This document shows positions 35,078 to 48,868 of a stretch of 64,000 nt of DNA, piece by piece. Position 1 is the stretch's first letter. Every line of letters starts with the position of its first letter. Position numbers and translations under genes: made by a program. Where the stretch lies: NCBI GenBank assembly GCA_028583405.1, contig CM053251.1:15782744-15846743 (forward strand), in the 5' to 3' direction. The notes below the pieces were generated by a model. It did not search any database. It was not told the origin of the DNA and saw only the letters and a program-made list of their open reading frames with translations. Origin of the DNA: Pogonophryne albipinna (Eukaryota; Chordata; Actinopteri; Perciformes; Artedidraconidae).

Positions 35078-35263
35078 TGTATGTATGTGCCTCTGCCTAT
35101 TTCTTCCATTATGTACCACAAACTTAAAAGCTCATACAAATGTTGTAAACATACTCCACTCACAACATCATATGAATACAACATGACAGGAATCTGTACA
35201 GTGTTTACAAATTTCAACTAAATCTGTACCCATTACAATGTAAGGGTCTTCCCAAAAATTTAA

Positions 35264-35706
35264 AGGGGCCCTATTAAGCTCATTTTCAGGTTTCATAATT
35301 TATTTTGTGCCTCTACTGTGACATGTTTCCATGCTTTAAAGTTCAAAAAGCACTTCATTTTTCTCATTTTTCTGCAGCACCTCTTTCCACCCTCTGTCTG
35401 AAACCAGAGCCCACTCTGCTCTGATTGGTTAGCTAGCCTGCTCTGTTGTGATTGGTCAACAGCGTAGAGATGTCCTGCCCCTTGGCCTATCAAGTACAAA
35501 AGTACAATGTGTTGGAGCACTAGCCAATAGAAGTGTGAGTGTTACACAATGATGTCACTATGTTACGAAAGTAAACAAAGGAGTCCAATGGAGGCGTTTT
35601 TGGCCGGAGGGAGTGTGTGGGAGAGAAACTCCCTCTGGAAGATCTTTTGGGTTCCTGTAACACATTACAGGAAAGGGAAAACCCCAAAGAGCATAATAGG
35701 GCCTCT
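35264..35706. mobile_element. TTAA-flanked MITE, 443 bp, in the probable kiaa0040 3' UTR
   Basis: TIRs aggggccctattaagctc and agaggccctattatgctc (reverse complement of the right end), with TTAA on both outer sides (35260-35263 and 35707-35710). This target site is typical of piggyBac- or Kolobok-type insertion. It contains ccaat-like motifs (attggt). It begins 84 bp downstream of the kiaa0040 stop on the minus strand and carries the first AATAAA there. Confidence 0.82.
35299..35304 (-). promoter_or_regulatory. first AATAAA downstream of kiaa0040 (inside the MITE)
   Basis: Plus-strand tttatt, AATAAA on the minus strand. I found no AATAAA or ATTAAA between here and the kiaa0040 stop at 35791. 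If used, the 3' UTR is about 500 nt and ends within the transposon. Use is inference. Confidence 0.4.
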
Positions 35707-35790
35707 TTAAACAATGTCCTTTGAGCCCATGCTGGGTTTCTTTTCAAGACGCTCCATCAGCTCCCCTGCACTGAAATAAAAACCGGTTTC

Positions 35791-36108
35791 CTACTCCATG
35801 GCCAGGGCGACCCTGTCAGGCGTCATCGGCCCCCCCTTGACGGAGATCCACAAGTCCTCACTCGAGTTCTTTCTCTTCTTCGTTTCTGACCTTGCGGTTG
35901 CCATGGCGTCCTTGCAACAGCAGCAGTTGGCATGGCGACAGCAGCAGCAGTGGCAGCACACGACCAAAGTGGTGAGGAGGACGATGAGGGGCAGAGTCAG
36001 CAGCACCACCAGGCACACCGTGTTGTACGCCCCCTGGCTGTGCTTCTCTGTAGCAATGCTCCAAAGTTGGTGGAAAAAATCCCGGACGCTGTCTGTTCCC
36101 CCATCCAT
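35791..36108 (-). CDS. kiaa0040: KIAA0040-like single-pass membrane protein, 105 aa
   Basis: Intact single-exon frame, ATG at 36108 in a good start context (gcgccATGG), stop at 35791-35793. A polar N-terminus (1-27, 'RDFFHQLWSIATEKHSQG') is followed by 'YNTVCLVVLLTLPLIVLL', one membrane segment at about 28-50. Next is a cluster of ten Cys at 51-65 (CCHCCCC...CCCC), then a basic stretch and 'SSEDLWIS' at 82-89. The YNT-x-CL / LPL / CCHCC / EDLWIS order is that of human KIAA0040, a small protein of unknown function. The position between tnn and tnr, on tnr's strand, agrees. The juxtamembrane Cys cluster suggests palmitoylation (inference). Fish proteins may carry a different symbol. Confidence 0.88.
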   Translation of the reverse strand: MDGGTDSVRDFFHQLWSIATEKHSQGAYNTVCLVVLLTLPLIVLLTTLVVCCHCCCCRHANCCCCKDAMATARSETKKRKNSSEDLWISVKGGPMTPDRVALAME

Positions 36109-39100
36109 GGCGCTCGGATACGGAGTCGTGGCTCCTTTTAATTAAGTTTGTCTGGCAGTTGTAAAGTTTTAATAAATCCTTTAGAGGGTTGTGAAGTTTG
36201 CAAGTCAGTTAATGTGCGTATTGGCCAGCTGGAGAGACTCAGATAATCACAAAATGGTGTTCATTTAAGTTGAAAGTTGTTTTTTTATACGGTATGGTTT
36301 CAGCTTCAAAGTTACTCCGACGTCTGTCAGGTCTGATATTGTTGGTGACTTGACATTGAACTTTCATGTGCTCCTGCTTCTAAAGAGTTACAGCACTATC
36401 TGATGAGGCTTGCACTCAGGCTTGGGTTGTTTATGTTAAATGGAAACACTGGAAGCATGCAGGGTGACTTCATGTATGTCTACTTCCTTGAAGTGCCAGA
36501 GGACCAAAAGCTCACTTGTTTATCAGAAGGTTTTCTTTGAAATAGCCCAGTTGTGACAATCTTGATGCAGGAGAAAAAAGGCAAAATCTGCACTCCAGCC
36601 AAGTTTGTTTATCCTGCTTGGCATTCCTCAAAATGTTTTCTTTCTCTTTGTCTTCCAGAGGCCTCTCTCGTCCTCTTGCTCTTTTCAGTTAAGTTTTGTA
36701 GCGATGCTTTTGGGTGTGTCTGTGGAACAAAAGAAAGAGAAAGTAAATACATTTGCTTTTCAGCAGACAGCTCTTCTTCCCTTTTCCCAAACTCGGCCTT
36801 CCAATCCATCTTTCTGCCTCTGTCTCTAAACGTCTCTACTCCTGCTCTCCCCCGCTTGTCAATGTCAACTTCAAATTTTCAGCTTTTCCCCTCATTAATA
36901 CTGCAGAGGACTCATTCAGGATTCAGGACAAATCTCTACGACTCCTGCTGAGGAAGACCGGTGCAAAGAACAAGAGGAGAGGGAGATTGTGTCTGAGGGA
37001 AGGCAAGACAGAGATAAAGGTAACCAATCTTTCGAAGAGTCCCGCTGAGACAGAAAGTGTCATGGAAAACAAAGAGACGTAGGCTAGAGAGAGACCTGCT
37101 ACAGGAGATTCATCTGAATATACGCAGCTAATTGCTCCCAATGGAGGAAATATATGGAGTCTGGCTTAAGTTTTCATAAATGTCTGATTGTAACGCTTTC
37201 CTGTGGCCTCAGATAAAATCTCCTAACAGCTCTACTGGAGGAGAAAAAACGAGGTGAGGTGCTTCAATTGGGGAAGTAGGTCTGCAAAAGAAGAAATAAA
37301 AGAGGTAAAAGTAATATTGTTCCTTTTTTCTTTGAGACTATTTGATTAAGTCTAAAGCCTTGAGGCAACGTCTTTATTTAAACGGTGTTAAACCACCATA
37401 GTTTTCAAATACCAATTGAGTAAAGTACGTCCTCTAGATTCCCTTTAGCTCACGGCGTCAGAGCCTCTCTGTATTCTCGATGCAAGAGAGAGAAGAGATT
37501 CTCATCTCACATTTGGCTGGCAGAGAGAGAAAGATGCACCTGCAAGTGGAGAGCGAATAGATTTGACGTGGCTGTCTTGGTGCGTTGCGTGTCATGTGTG
37601 AAATTGGTTTACCCGCAGAGAGCCTGCTAACTTCCCTCCCGCTCGTGTGCTCAACAGGAAGCTGAGCGCTCAAGCTAAGTAAAGCTGGAGTCATCTAAGA
37701 CCTCAGAGTTAGAGATGAGAAAGAGCAGTCTCTCAGACCTAAAATAAATGACCACATTTTAAGCTGTGCTTGTTACTATTTGTCTGTTTGGTTATAGTTT
37801 TGTTTTTCTTATCAGGCTGAAATAAAATAAAGCTGTGTCCCATTCAACATACTTACTAAACTGTAAACAGCACAGTTTCATTCATTATAGGCTTACTGCA
37901 CTCGGACACAAACAGAAAATGATGCAATACTTCAAACTACAACTGGATTTTAATTGGCTAATAAGATAAAAACACATAAAAATAAGAAGCTCCTCCATTT
38001 CCTTTGTCTACTTCAACGGATTGCTGAATTATGATTTTGGTGTGTATTCTGACTGCCCGTGTCTTTATTTTTGGTTATTTTGGGTTTTACTTTGGTTGTA
38101 AAACTACATATAAACGCTCACAGTATGTAATCGGTGACAAGGGTTTGCACTCAAAGTGCAGCTTTCTAGCCGAAAGCAAAAACATCAGATAAGTGTAGAC
38201 AATGATCTTATTTGATGTACAGAAATCCTTCTGGTCCCAACAGCATTGGATTGAAGCATGCATTAGTAAAATGTACGCAGATTTTCAGCCAAAAAGTATT
38301 GAAAGTCAACTGTGAACTATACTGAGGAATATGAACATTGTTGGGAGCCCCAGAGTCACTTCCATGTTATTGTTGGTCTTTTCCTCCGCTGTAGTTACAT
38401 CATGTTGAGCTCGGCTGAGCAGCAGCACCTTTGTGTAAACTCTGATCTCCCTCACATAATGAAAACACGGTCAACAAGACGAGCCACAGTCACTGAACAA
38501 TAAGTCCGTAGGAGAGAAACAAAAGCCGGTACCAGAGGTGTGATAGCTATATAAAAGAGGTGACTAATAATGCATCAGTGCTAAAGTCATTGAATGGAAT
38601 GGATAAGTCATCAAGAGGTATGATAATTATAGTCTCTTGCCAGTATGAATGATCATTGTGGGTTATGTCTAACATGTAGACATTTTGAAAAAGGATATTT
38701 TTTCTGTATGTGCTCCAATAGAAAGGCATTAAATAGTTACAAGCTATATTAAATAGAATATTTTCCTGCTCAGGTAGTTTTAAAATGTGACTTTTCTCAA
38801 GGTAAACACTGTGATTGTCAGTATTGTTCTGCCAAGATCGCTTTCTCAGCAGGACATTAGCAGTTTGTAATAGAGGGTGTTCACACTGTGAATACTGATG
38901 GCATACGTCTGAGCTGAAGTTAGTTTGTGGTTTAGGAAAGGTGCAGAACAAAATAAATAATTGAAAAAAGAAAATACAGCCACGCTTAATTTTACTATAT
39001 TTTAAATGAGGCCACATTCTTTAAATGTTTACCTTGTTCATATTATCACTGAAATGCCATTCTAAGTTTGGGTGCTTCACTTTCTCATGACATTGTGCTC

Positions 39101-40667
39101 AGAAGGAGCCATTCATATACAGGAAAAGGCCACACTGGGGCACACAAAGCCAGGAAGGGGCTGAGAAAAATGTTATGATTGCACTCACTTAGCCCTTGCT
39201 GCTTTTTAAGGAACATGTGCGACCTAAAAGACAAAGTTGTGACAGAAGGCAAAGCAGGAATCTTTAATGACTCGCCCCGAGCTCAGAACACAGCCTTCAT
39301 CAATCTGTATTAATATAGAGCATGGAGGACATGTTTAGCTTAAATTGAATCAGCCTCCAATAAACTATTAGGACATACTTGAGTATTTTTGTTGTTGTTG
39401 TTGCTCGTCAGATCACTAAGTGTAGCTGTTTTGCTTGAGTAGCTACAGGCCTGCTGACAGTCTGGAGGAGTGCATTTCTCTGGAGTGATCAAGAGGAAGT
39501 GCACAAGCCCATTACAGTTCAGACTTGTGTCAACTCGATCCTGACTGAGTGAAATGAGCAAAGTTGAGGACAAGAAGAGGAGGAAGAGACACTAAAACCA
39601 ACATCAGGGAAAGACCAAAAAACCCTCCATTGAACAGAGCGACAGAAAGTTACTCTGAAAGAGATTGAAGCAGCAAATGCAGAGATTACAACTATTTTAT
39701 AAACTAGAATTTGAATAAATAAATGTTATATTTTAACTAGAGGAGTACATTATAGTGATACTTCGGGGCACTCAAAGGCAGGAGAAAGGAAGAAACGTAT
39801 CATCTTATCCTTGTAACTTGTCAAACATCCTGTCAGATCTCATCTCTAATACAGAACAACACTCTTTTAATAGGAGTCTTCACCAAAAAAGTTGAACCAC
39901 AAGTCACACAAGAAAACAGCTTATATAAAGCACTCATAACAGTTTCAAAGTATCTCAAATTGGCACTCAAGATCTCTTTGAAAGCGGCACCTTACCCCGC
40001 GGGCACGTGTGAAGTGCAGGTCGCCCTGCTGTCTAATCCCGACAGCTGCTCAGACTTCAGTTGTTTCTGTTTTGGCATCTGGCTTCTTCTCTGTTCTGGT
40101 CCCCCTCACCCAGACATCTTGACAAGTCTTCACTTTCTGTTCCTGTTTCCCCCTTTACCCTTGTTTCCCATTCTCCTCCTACTAGTGAGCGTGTGTTTTG
40201 GTCACAACGTCACAGCACCCTGCCCACTTTGTGTAAGAATGGGCCCTCTGTCTCTGCTGCTGTGTTTCCTGCATGGGAAACTACATTCTTGTGGTTGCTT
40301 TACTCAACTCACACAAGCACAGGGTGATGTCAGACAGCAAGGGGGGAAGTTATGTAAACTGCATACGAAATGAAATCACGAGACCTTATTAAATGTGTCT
40401 TACGAGAACAACTCCTCATGTTAGGATATTAAAAGAAAGGCTTCTCTACATGCACCAATGTGAGAAACCATGCAACACCAGCATTGTTGCGGCATTTTAC
40501 TTAATAACACTTCATCACAGTAAGAACCACTCCACCCATCTCAGAGTCCTGTTAAGGGAATAAGAAAGGGGAAATGAAAGCTGTTAAAGGGTGTGTGTTG
40601 TGAGCACCACCAGGTGTAACAGTCAGATGCAGTTGAGATATGAAAGGGTAAGGTTGTGTGAACTGCG

Positions 40668-40808
<141 letters not shown>

Positions 40809-41338
40809 TCTTACTATGCCTGTGGCATTATGGTCAGTGCCCTTTCAGCTCAGTCAGGCAAAGGAAAAGAGGATTTTTATTATTAAGTAAGAAAAAAAGT
40901 GTTTTGCTGACATTAAAAAGCAGCAGTCTATTTATTCTCTTCTTCTGAAAGGGGAAGTTATGAGATAAAGTGCACTGACTCGGATACTGTACACGCACTC
41001 TCGATATGATGTGTGCCTGTGAACATGCAATATCTCAGAGTGGTTAGTGTGGGCCTGCATAGTCCGACCTCAAAGAGACATTTTCTTTCGTGAGAATCAA
41101 TCTTTCTTTTTTATAGCGCCTTTTTTATAATAATGAATAAGGAAACATGGTCAGATATACCCTGTTGTTTTGAATTATTCTACTGCAGTTACATTCCCTC
41201 ACCGGACCATCTGACTGGCTGAACATGCAGAGTGTCTTTTGGTTGCCACGGGGCATGGTTACATGAAAATTGATGAGACGAGCCTCGCCATGTCGGCAGG
41301 TGTGTCTGAGCCATCTAAGACAAACAACAACCACCTGC

Positions 41339-41491
<153 letters not shown>

Positions 41492-44400
41492 GCTGACTGG
41501 CAGGGCGTGTAGTTCTCCACAGTGAAGCTATATCACAGCTGCTGTAGAGGCACTACAGGGTCCAGTCACCTGGAGCAAGTGTTGATTAATGACCTCAGTG
41601 TAGCGGCACTCCCCTTGATGGAAATCCCTCTTTACAGTAGTTTATATGAAAATGATTTCACTATATTTTCTACTGGCTGCTTTTGATTGTCACTGCAGAC
41701 GCACCTGAATATAGATTAAACTATACTGCAGGGGTAATTTGAAAATCTTGATTCTGATTCCAAAACACGAGGAGGGATCTGAAAAAGCAGCTGAATATTA
41801 TGCGCCAATGTGCTTCCCAGGTCTGAGTTTCTTTCTTTCTTACATTATAAGGATCCTATTATTCCTTCCCTTCCCTCTAAGTATAGGCCTACCTTGTGTT
41901 CAAATGACACTGCAGTGGCCCTTGTATGCATCCCATTTCCTCCAAGGAGACCTTATTCTCAATACATATTTCCTTGTGCTATATAGGGCGTATCTCACAT
42001 CTGGTTTATAGAAACCTTACTTTCAGGCAAGCACAGCTATGAGGGAAACCTTGAACAATATATCCCTTTATCCAGATGGGGTCTGTAGCTGAACAAATTA
42101 CAGGAAAGACCAGTAAGCTCACGCTGGATCACCGAGCATACAATCATGATAGCAAAGAGGTGACTGTGACATTACCTGTAGCATTAAAGAAAGCCTCATG
42201 GGATCACTGGACTGAGTGGGTATAACCAAACGTGGTGCACTCTGTGACTTCTTGAATGTGAGCGCTAATGAAAAGTGACTAAAGGGTTGCTGTAGTGGAA
42301 TCTCAAAAGTGTCCAGAAATAGTCTGCTAATAAATCCCGTCCCCTCGGGGGCAAACCTTAGCAGTGGTTCAGTCTTGTAAAATGACGCTGTGAAAACACA
42401 GAGTAAAGACTTGATTAGTCTATATAAGGAATTGCCTCTTGCTCTGAAGGAAAAAGCCCTCATTGAAGAGCTGTTAGCTGGCATGTAAACTTAAGGCTTT
42501 TACAGGAACACCTAATTGCACTTTTAAGCTATGAGGTCAGTCTGAGCTATTTTTACATTTATTTACGTAATAAACTCAGCATAGTTATCATATGACACAG
42601 GCTGTATTTTAGGACTGGACATATTATAAAACATCTCTTTCTTGGTTTGTGAGAACACAACTTTGGTCCATTCTGCTGTATAAATAAATAAAGGGCGTCT
42701 CTGTAAGCCTACAGTAAAGGAAATGTTTTCCAAAGTGCTTAAATATGTTCAACAGGGACTTTCTTAGTTCCTCTTGCTCCCCAGTATATCCATATACAGA
42801 ATAAGCTATATGAATCACTGTGGGAAAATCACTCAAGCTAGTCAACATGTTGGGTTGCCATGACACTCGGTTACTAATAATGAGTGTAAAGTTGGCCAAA
42901 AAAGATGACTCAATAAGAAACTGCAAAAAGCAGCTGAAGCTCTGTCAGTTGAGAGTTAAAGGTCACCTATTACACAAAATCAGCGGGTGGTTGTACACAA
43001 ATGTGTAGCTACAGGAGCATTTAGGGCTAAGAGATTAAACATTTTACAGGAACATGACACAGCAAGCATGTTCAATTAGAAATGTTCACCCTGCAGTGAT
43101 GGGAAAAAAATAAAACAACTGTTCTTTAAAACACGTCTCAACCGCAATTCATATCAACACGACAGCATTAATCTCCTCACTGTGTCACATTTTCTCGTCT
43201 CATTATTATCTCAGTATCCAGTCCCATCTCCCTTAATCAATGTCACCTGTTAACAGAATAGACTGGTGTCTCACTACAGAACACCTCAGGAGAGCATTAG
43301 ACTGTGCCATGGATATGTCTTTTTACTGACTATATAGAGCTATAGCAAAAAAAACACCCTTTGCTGTTGACCCTGTGTCTTTTGTTTATTCGGATATAAA
43401 AAAATAGGTTTCCTAATATAAATAAAATGTCTCTCAAGCCAGACTAAATGCATATTCTGTTATCTTTTATTTATAAAATCTAACAATCCCTTTGTATGTC
43501 TGAGATAGGGTTGTCAATTATGCAAAGAAAACTGAAAAGATATGTTATCCTAAATAACAAAAACACTCGGGTTAGTAGAATTGTAAAATAAATCTCAAAT
43601 AAATCACACTTCCATTCTTCATTTTTGTGTCTTTGATACAGCCAATGACATAAAACAACGTCAAAAGTACGTTGTGCCCTCTGCTTTTAAAAAAAAAGAT
43701 TATCGCGATTCATTTTTCATCCAACCCATTTACAGTAAATCTTTCCATATTTGCATTCCATTTCACCGTCTCGCAATGTATCGGTACATTCGTGCTCCGC
43801 ATGTTGACCAACAACAAATAAAGCTGTTCTCTTTACTTGCCACTACAGCATTGTTCTCATTCAAACTGTGCATCAATGCGTGTGTGCATAGAATTTACCC
43901 TGTAATACACTCAGTAATAGCAAATGTGGTCCTATACTCTCTCACAAACACACACGTACAACACTCTGTGGCTGTGCCCTATGCACAAAATCCCAAATTG
44001 TTGAGCTTGTACCCTGCCGTCCCTGTAGGTGATGAGATAAAGCAGAGACTCCGCTGAGCTCGCGCCCCAGGTCACTGCAGCCCTGAGAGACACTCTCATA
44101 TCTGAAAGGCTCCTGAGGACTTTTGTGTAGCCTAGTTCAGCTGATGCAGGCACTAAAGAGCGCTCCTGGCACACAGCAAAAATCCAACCCCATTTTCTAT
44201 TTGGCCTTAAATCATGAATACAAAATGGCAAGGCATTTCGTTGGTTCAGGAAAAAAATGATTGAAGGAAAACTTTGACAACAAAGTCCAGAAAGTCCAGC
44301 TAAACAGACGTGGTGACTATAAAGAGAGGAGATGGTAGACTTTATGTAAATCAGTGAAGCCAGAGGGTTATTCTGCTGTCTCCAGAGAGGACATGGAGAG

Positions 44401-45875
44401 ATTGTGGAGGATTTCAACTTGTTTTAAATGTTGATCAATAACATATCTTGGTGTTTTTGGAAAAACGATTTGCACAAAAACAGGATTGTAAATTTCATAT
44501 TTTCACAATTACTACAAACCATGGTACTGTAGTCTCACTGCACAAGAGTCATGAAATATATCTTTAGAAAAGTCATTAGAAAAGTAAAAGCTATGTATGT
44601 GATAGCAAAGACAATCAACATGTCAATAAAAACATGCGGCATATCATTATAAATGTCCTAAAAAAGCCATGGTATAGTTAGTATGTAATCAAAAATGTGT
44701 ACGAAAGTCATAATAAAGAATGCATAAAAATAAGTAATAAAAAGAGTGCGTTATTAGAAATGTAAAAACTCCTAACGGAGTTCTAAAAAAATCATAATAA
44801 TAGTATTTGATTTTTGGATCCCAACTACCACTGACCTCACTGAGCCAGCTCACACCTACATTTAAAGTCCAGCCCATTCAGGAGCTAGAGGCAGTGCGTG
44901 GGGAATTTAGTGATTGCTTTAAGGGTTGGAGCAATCACTAAATGCTCATTCCCTGAGCAGAAAGGAAATACTTATTCAGAGGGAAATTGAATCTAAAGTG
45001 CAGGGCATAATTGGTGAATCAGCACTAGTTGATAAAAACAAGGAACATTCTCATTAAGCAGCATTGAGACTTCAGAAGCTACATTGATGCGATCATTAAC
45101 CAATTACAAGTGTTCAATAGTGCTGAAAACCTTAGTGAATGCTTAGATAGATTGTTGCAACAATCTTTTTCACTTGTGATCCTCTAATTAGAACAAACAA
45201 ACAAAAAGATGAAGTTGTGAAGCTCAAACAGAACATGAAGTCTTACCTCACATCCTGCGCTGAACAGTTAAATCTTCCTCTGTGATCTGAGAGGCCCATG
45301 GAGCTCTGAGCATCAATACATGTCTGATGAACACCAAGCTGCTCACCGGCCGCTTTCCCAATTAAGCCTCGGTGTTTACAACCCTGTCACAGAGAGACTC
45401 TAACTGGGACAACTGGGCTGTGCCTCCCTCTTATTCAGATGCCTGCCAGGGCCTGTTAACTTTCTGGATTCAGTGAGATGTAAAGAGACTCTAGGAGCGC
45501 ATGGGAGGGTGGGGACGGCTCACAACGCCGCTTTTCATCAGCTTCACCACGTCACTCTGTGCTCAATCCTGTGGAGAGCTGTGGAGGCATTACTGGATGG
45601 ATGGAGTGAAGAGAGGGGGAGAAAAGGAGAACATATTTTCTGATAATTACGCAGCATGTTCAGCATTTCATTGACTCGGCAAAGGGAAAACTAAAAGATT
45701 TATATGTAAATAAAAGTATGTAGCATTAAGTTCTATTTAACTAAAATACATAATTTTTCATGCTGTAGTTTTGGGTATATCTTTGTCACAATAAAAAAAA
45801 TTCACTTTTTATTCCTCATTTGCTAATGGAATAAGATTGCAATTAGGGAACATTATGTAGATTTAGCAATTTGGC

Positions 45876-48868
45876 CAACATATCCTCACTCCCAGGTCGG
45901 CCTATGTTGACGTTATGTCAAGTCCCCTGTGTCGGCTTTTTCCAACGCAAGGGGGGGGGGCCTTAGCGTCCTTTTTCAACGCAGGGGGGGGGGGCCCTTT
46001 GCGTCCATTTTCAGCTTTCCGGGATGTCCATATGCTTCTATGGACGCTCATGGAAGCACGGCATTCGTTTGTGTCGACTGCCCTTAAAGGCAATGTGAGC
46101 GTCCATTCTCATTGGATAACGGAGAATTGTACACCCGGAAGCAAGTATTCCCCTTACTGTCGTTTGGTTTTAAAGTGATATCTGCACTACTCATCGACAA
46201 AAAAACACCAGATTATCCTTGTTAATTACACAACATTGATTGGTTTAAATTGTGTGCAATGATTTTGTATTTTTCCCCTTCGATTCGGAGAAACAAATAT
46301 TTTTTCGGAGTAAAGGATGGCAGAAGACACTACACTACCCATAATCCCCAGCTATCGTTTGGACTACACCATGTGCTCTGTTTGACGTCACGTGATCTTC
46401 AAATTTCTCCCTGCAGAAAAAAAAAACATGGCCGAACTTCGTTTTATTCTCGGTGTAAAATGCCTATTTTAAAGTTAGTTTGGCCATTAAAATGCGTTTT
46501 GATGTCATTTGATGCGAGAAATATGAGTTGTTATTTCAGATTATGTGTGCAGTGGATGTACATGATCTTTAGTTTGCTAGTTATTACGAAGATTACTTCA
46601 GGAAATTGCGTCCATAACGTTTTCATTGTTACCAAGGTGGTTGCTAGGGACACTGCTATCGATATTATTTCTGTTATATTGTGTAACTGTTTAATGGTGT
46701 TATCTTTATTGCTACCCCCTTCCCCGTCAATGTATAGTGTTGGTCCACAGCGCAAACATATTAGTTTAACAAAATTCGCATCTAAAGATAGCCTACGTTA
46801 TTTTCCCCTGTGCAATTCCAGTCTCACATCTCAGAGCACATCGTCATTAACAAATACCGGAAACAGACCGAAAACATTTAATAAATAAATAAATAATACT
46901 GTATTCCGAGTGTGCTTGCTTTTCTCTTTGAAAGTCATCACATAACGGCATTGTAATACACGGTTCGGCTGCATTAAATATTACATATCTGCCGTAGTTC
47001 TCTATTTATAGAGCCTTGATGAGAAGACTTCTAGACAAACAGGAAGAACTGTCGCCAACACTGAAAACGTGACGTGGATCATAAATATATCAGCAATTAA
47101 ACAACATCTTACATTTCTTTCACACAATACGTCTCCTTGCAGTATCAACACTAATTCGGCTGACTTTTATATTTGATCCAATTGGTAGATAGGCTGTATT
47201 TACACCATAAAGGTGCACAGCTGATATAAAGGGACACCTAGTGGTTAAAGCATGTTATTGAATTTCATTATTTTTATTATTAGATATTAATAGGATCCCT
47301 ATAAAGTATATTCATTACTCGTTATTCTCTACTAATAGTTAATTAAAGACTGTATATAATGACTATTTTGCACATCCCTTTCAAGATTTCAAGATTTTCT
47401 AAGGTTTATTGACATCGCCTACACAACTATGGTGTAGTTATGCATTGAATGAAAAACTTGGGTCGCAGGTTCCTCAATAGTGCATTAAAAGACATCTATC
47501 AATATTTGTGCATACCTCCTGCAATGTTAACTATGTTGAAGCACTTATTTTAACTGATATTATACATAATGTATTATACTCTTATAAGATGTATGTAGAT
47601 ATTTCATCTCCGGCCTTGTCAGGTATTGAACAATCAATAAATAAAGAACACAGAATTGGTAAATATAAAACACAGAATTTGTGTGATTATACTAAATGAT
47701 TTACAAATAAACACCACTGCATATTTAACTGTTACACATGCTGATGTAACGCAAATGTTCCAACTTGGGATCAATAAAGTATATCTTATCTTAAGCTTAT
47801 CGATGGCTACTGCCATATTTGCAAAATGTGCCTCTGAACCTTGACAAGTGCATGTTTCAGGCTTATCAATTAATGTAATGTAATGTAATGTTATCAATTA
47901 ACAACAGGGGTCACAAACATAAGACCAGCTGTTAAATAAAGGTCTTCTGACCTTAGCTGGCATGTGTGTATATATATTAATGCTGCCCATTATGGGCACA
48001 AGCAATTTTCACCCATTTATTAATTATATGTTTTAAATGTGAGTGTTTCCTATCCCCTAAACCTCCAGGGATGTACACAGTTTAATACTGGCAACTTCTT
48101 ATTATGGGAAATACGAAAACGTCTTTTAAAACTACAACTCCCAGTAGAGACGTGCCATAGATAGAGAACATGTTGCGAAACAGAATAGCCAGCATGTGTA
48201 GTTCTGGGGACGGGGTGGGGGAGGGGGGGACGCGGTGGACCCGTTCAAATCCAGTTTTGGACACTCTGCCGTGGTTCCATCCCATTTCAAGTGCTGTTCG
48301 AGGCTCGGCGTAACCCTCGGAGCACACACTCCAATCACAGAGCTTGAGGACTATCACGGGGTTTGTCAAACAGAGCACATGGTGTAGTCCAAACGATAGC
48401 TGGGGATTCTGGGTAGTGTAGATTCTGCCATCCTTTACTCCGAAAAAACATTTGTTTCTCCGAATCGAAGGGGAAAAATACAAAAGCATTGCACACAATT
48501 TAAACCAATCAATGTTGTGTAATTAACAAGGATAATCTGGTGTTTTTTTGTCGATGAGTAGTGCAGATATCACTGTAAAATCAATCGACAGTAAGGGGAA
48601 TACTTACTTCCGGGTGTACAATTCTCCGTTATCCAATGAGAATGGACGCTCACATTGCCTTTAAGGGCAGTCGACACAAACGAATGCCGTGCTTCCATGA
48701 GCGTCCATAGAAGCATATGGACATCCCGGAAAGCTGAAAATGGAAGCTAAGGGCCCCCCCCTTGCGTTGAAAATGGACGCTAAGGCCCCCCCCTTGCGTT
48801 GGAAAAAGCCAACACAGGGGACTTGACATAACGTCAACATAGGCCGACCTGGGAGTGAGGATGTGTTG
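45876..48868. mobile_element. inverted-repeat DNA element 2 (2.99 kb, about 505-bp TIRs)
   Basis: Long terminal inverted repeats 45876-46386 and 48365-48868, beginning caaca.atcctcactccc. Outside both ends is atttggc (45869-45875 and 48869-48875), a probable 7-bp target-site duplication. The TIRs include poly-G tracts and 'agacactacactacccataatccccagc'-type sequence. The interior matches blocks of element 1 (23260-25982): 47985-48430 and 47040-47268 are inverted relative to it, while 47295-47520 is direct. The 212-codon open frame at 46250-46888 has no recognisable domain. Non-autonomous; class uncertain (P- or hAT-like by target-site length). Confidence 0.9.

Noticed and set aside
43932..44417. 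161-codon minus-strand frame; likewise the 156-codon frame at 38547-39017
   Set aside because: No domain, AT-rich composition and no similarity I can name; lengths are compatible with chance in 64 kb.
46250..46888. 212-codon open frame inside element 2
   Set aside because: No recognisable domain. It begins inside the terminal inverted repeat, and the mirror frame appears at 48498-48082. Probably chance within the element.
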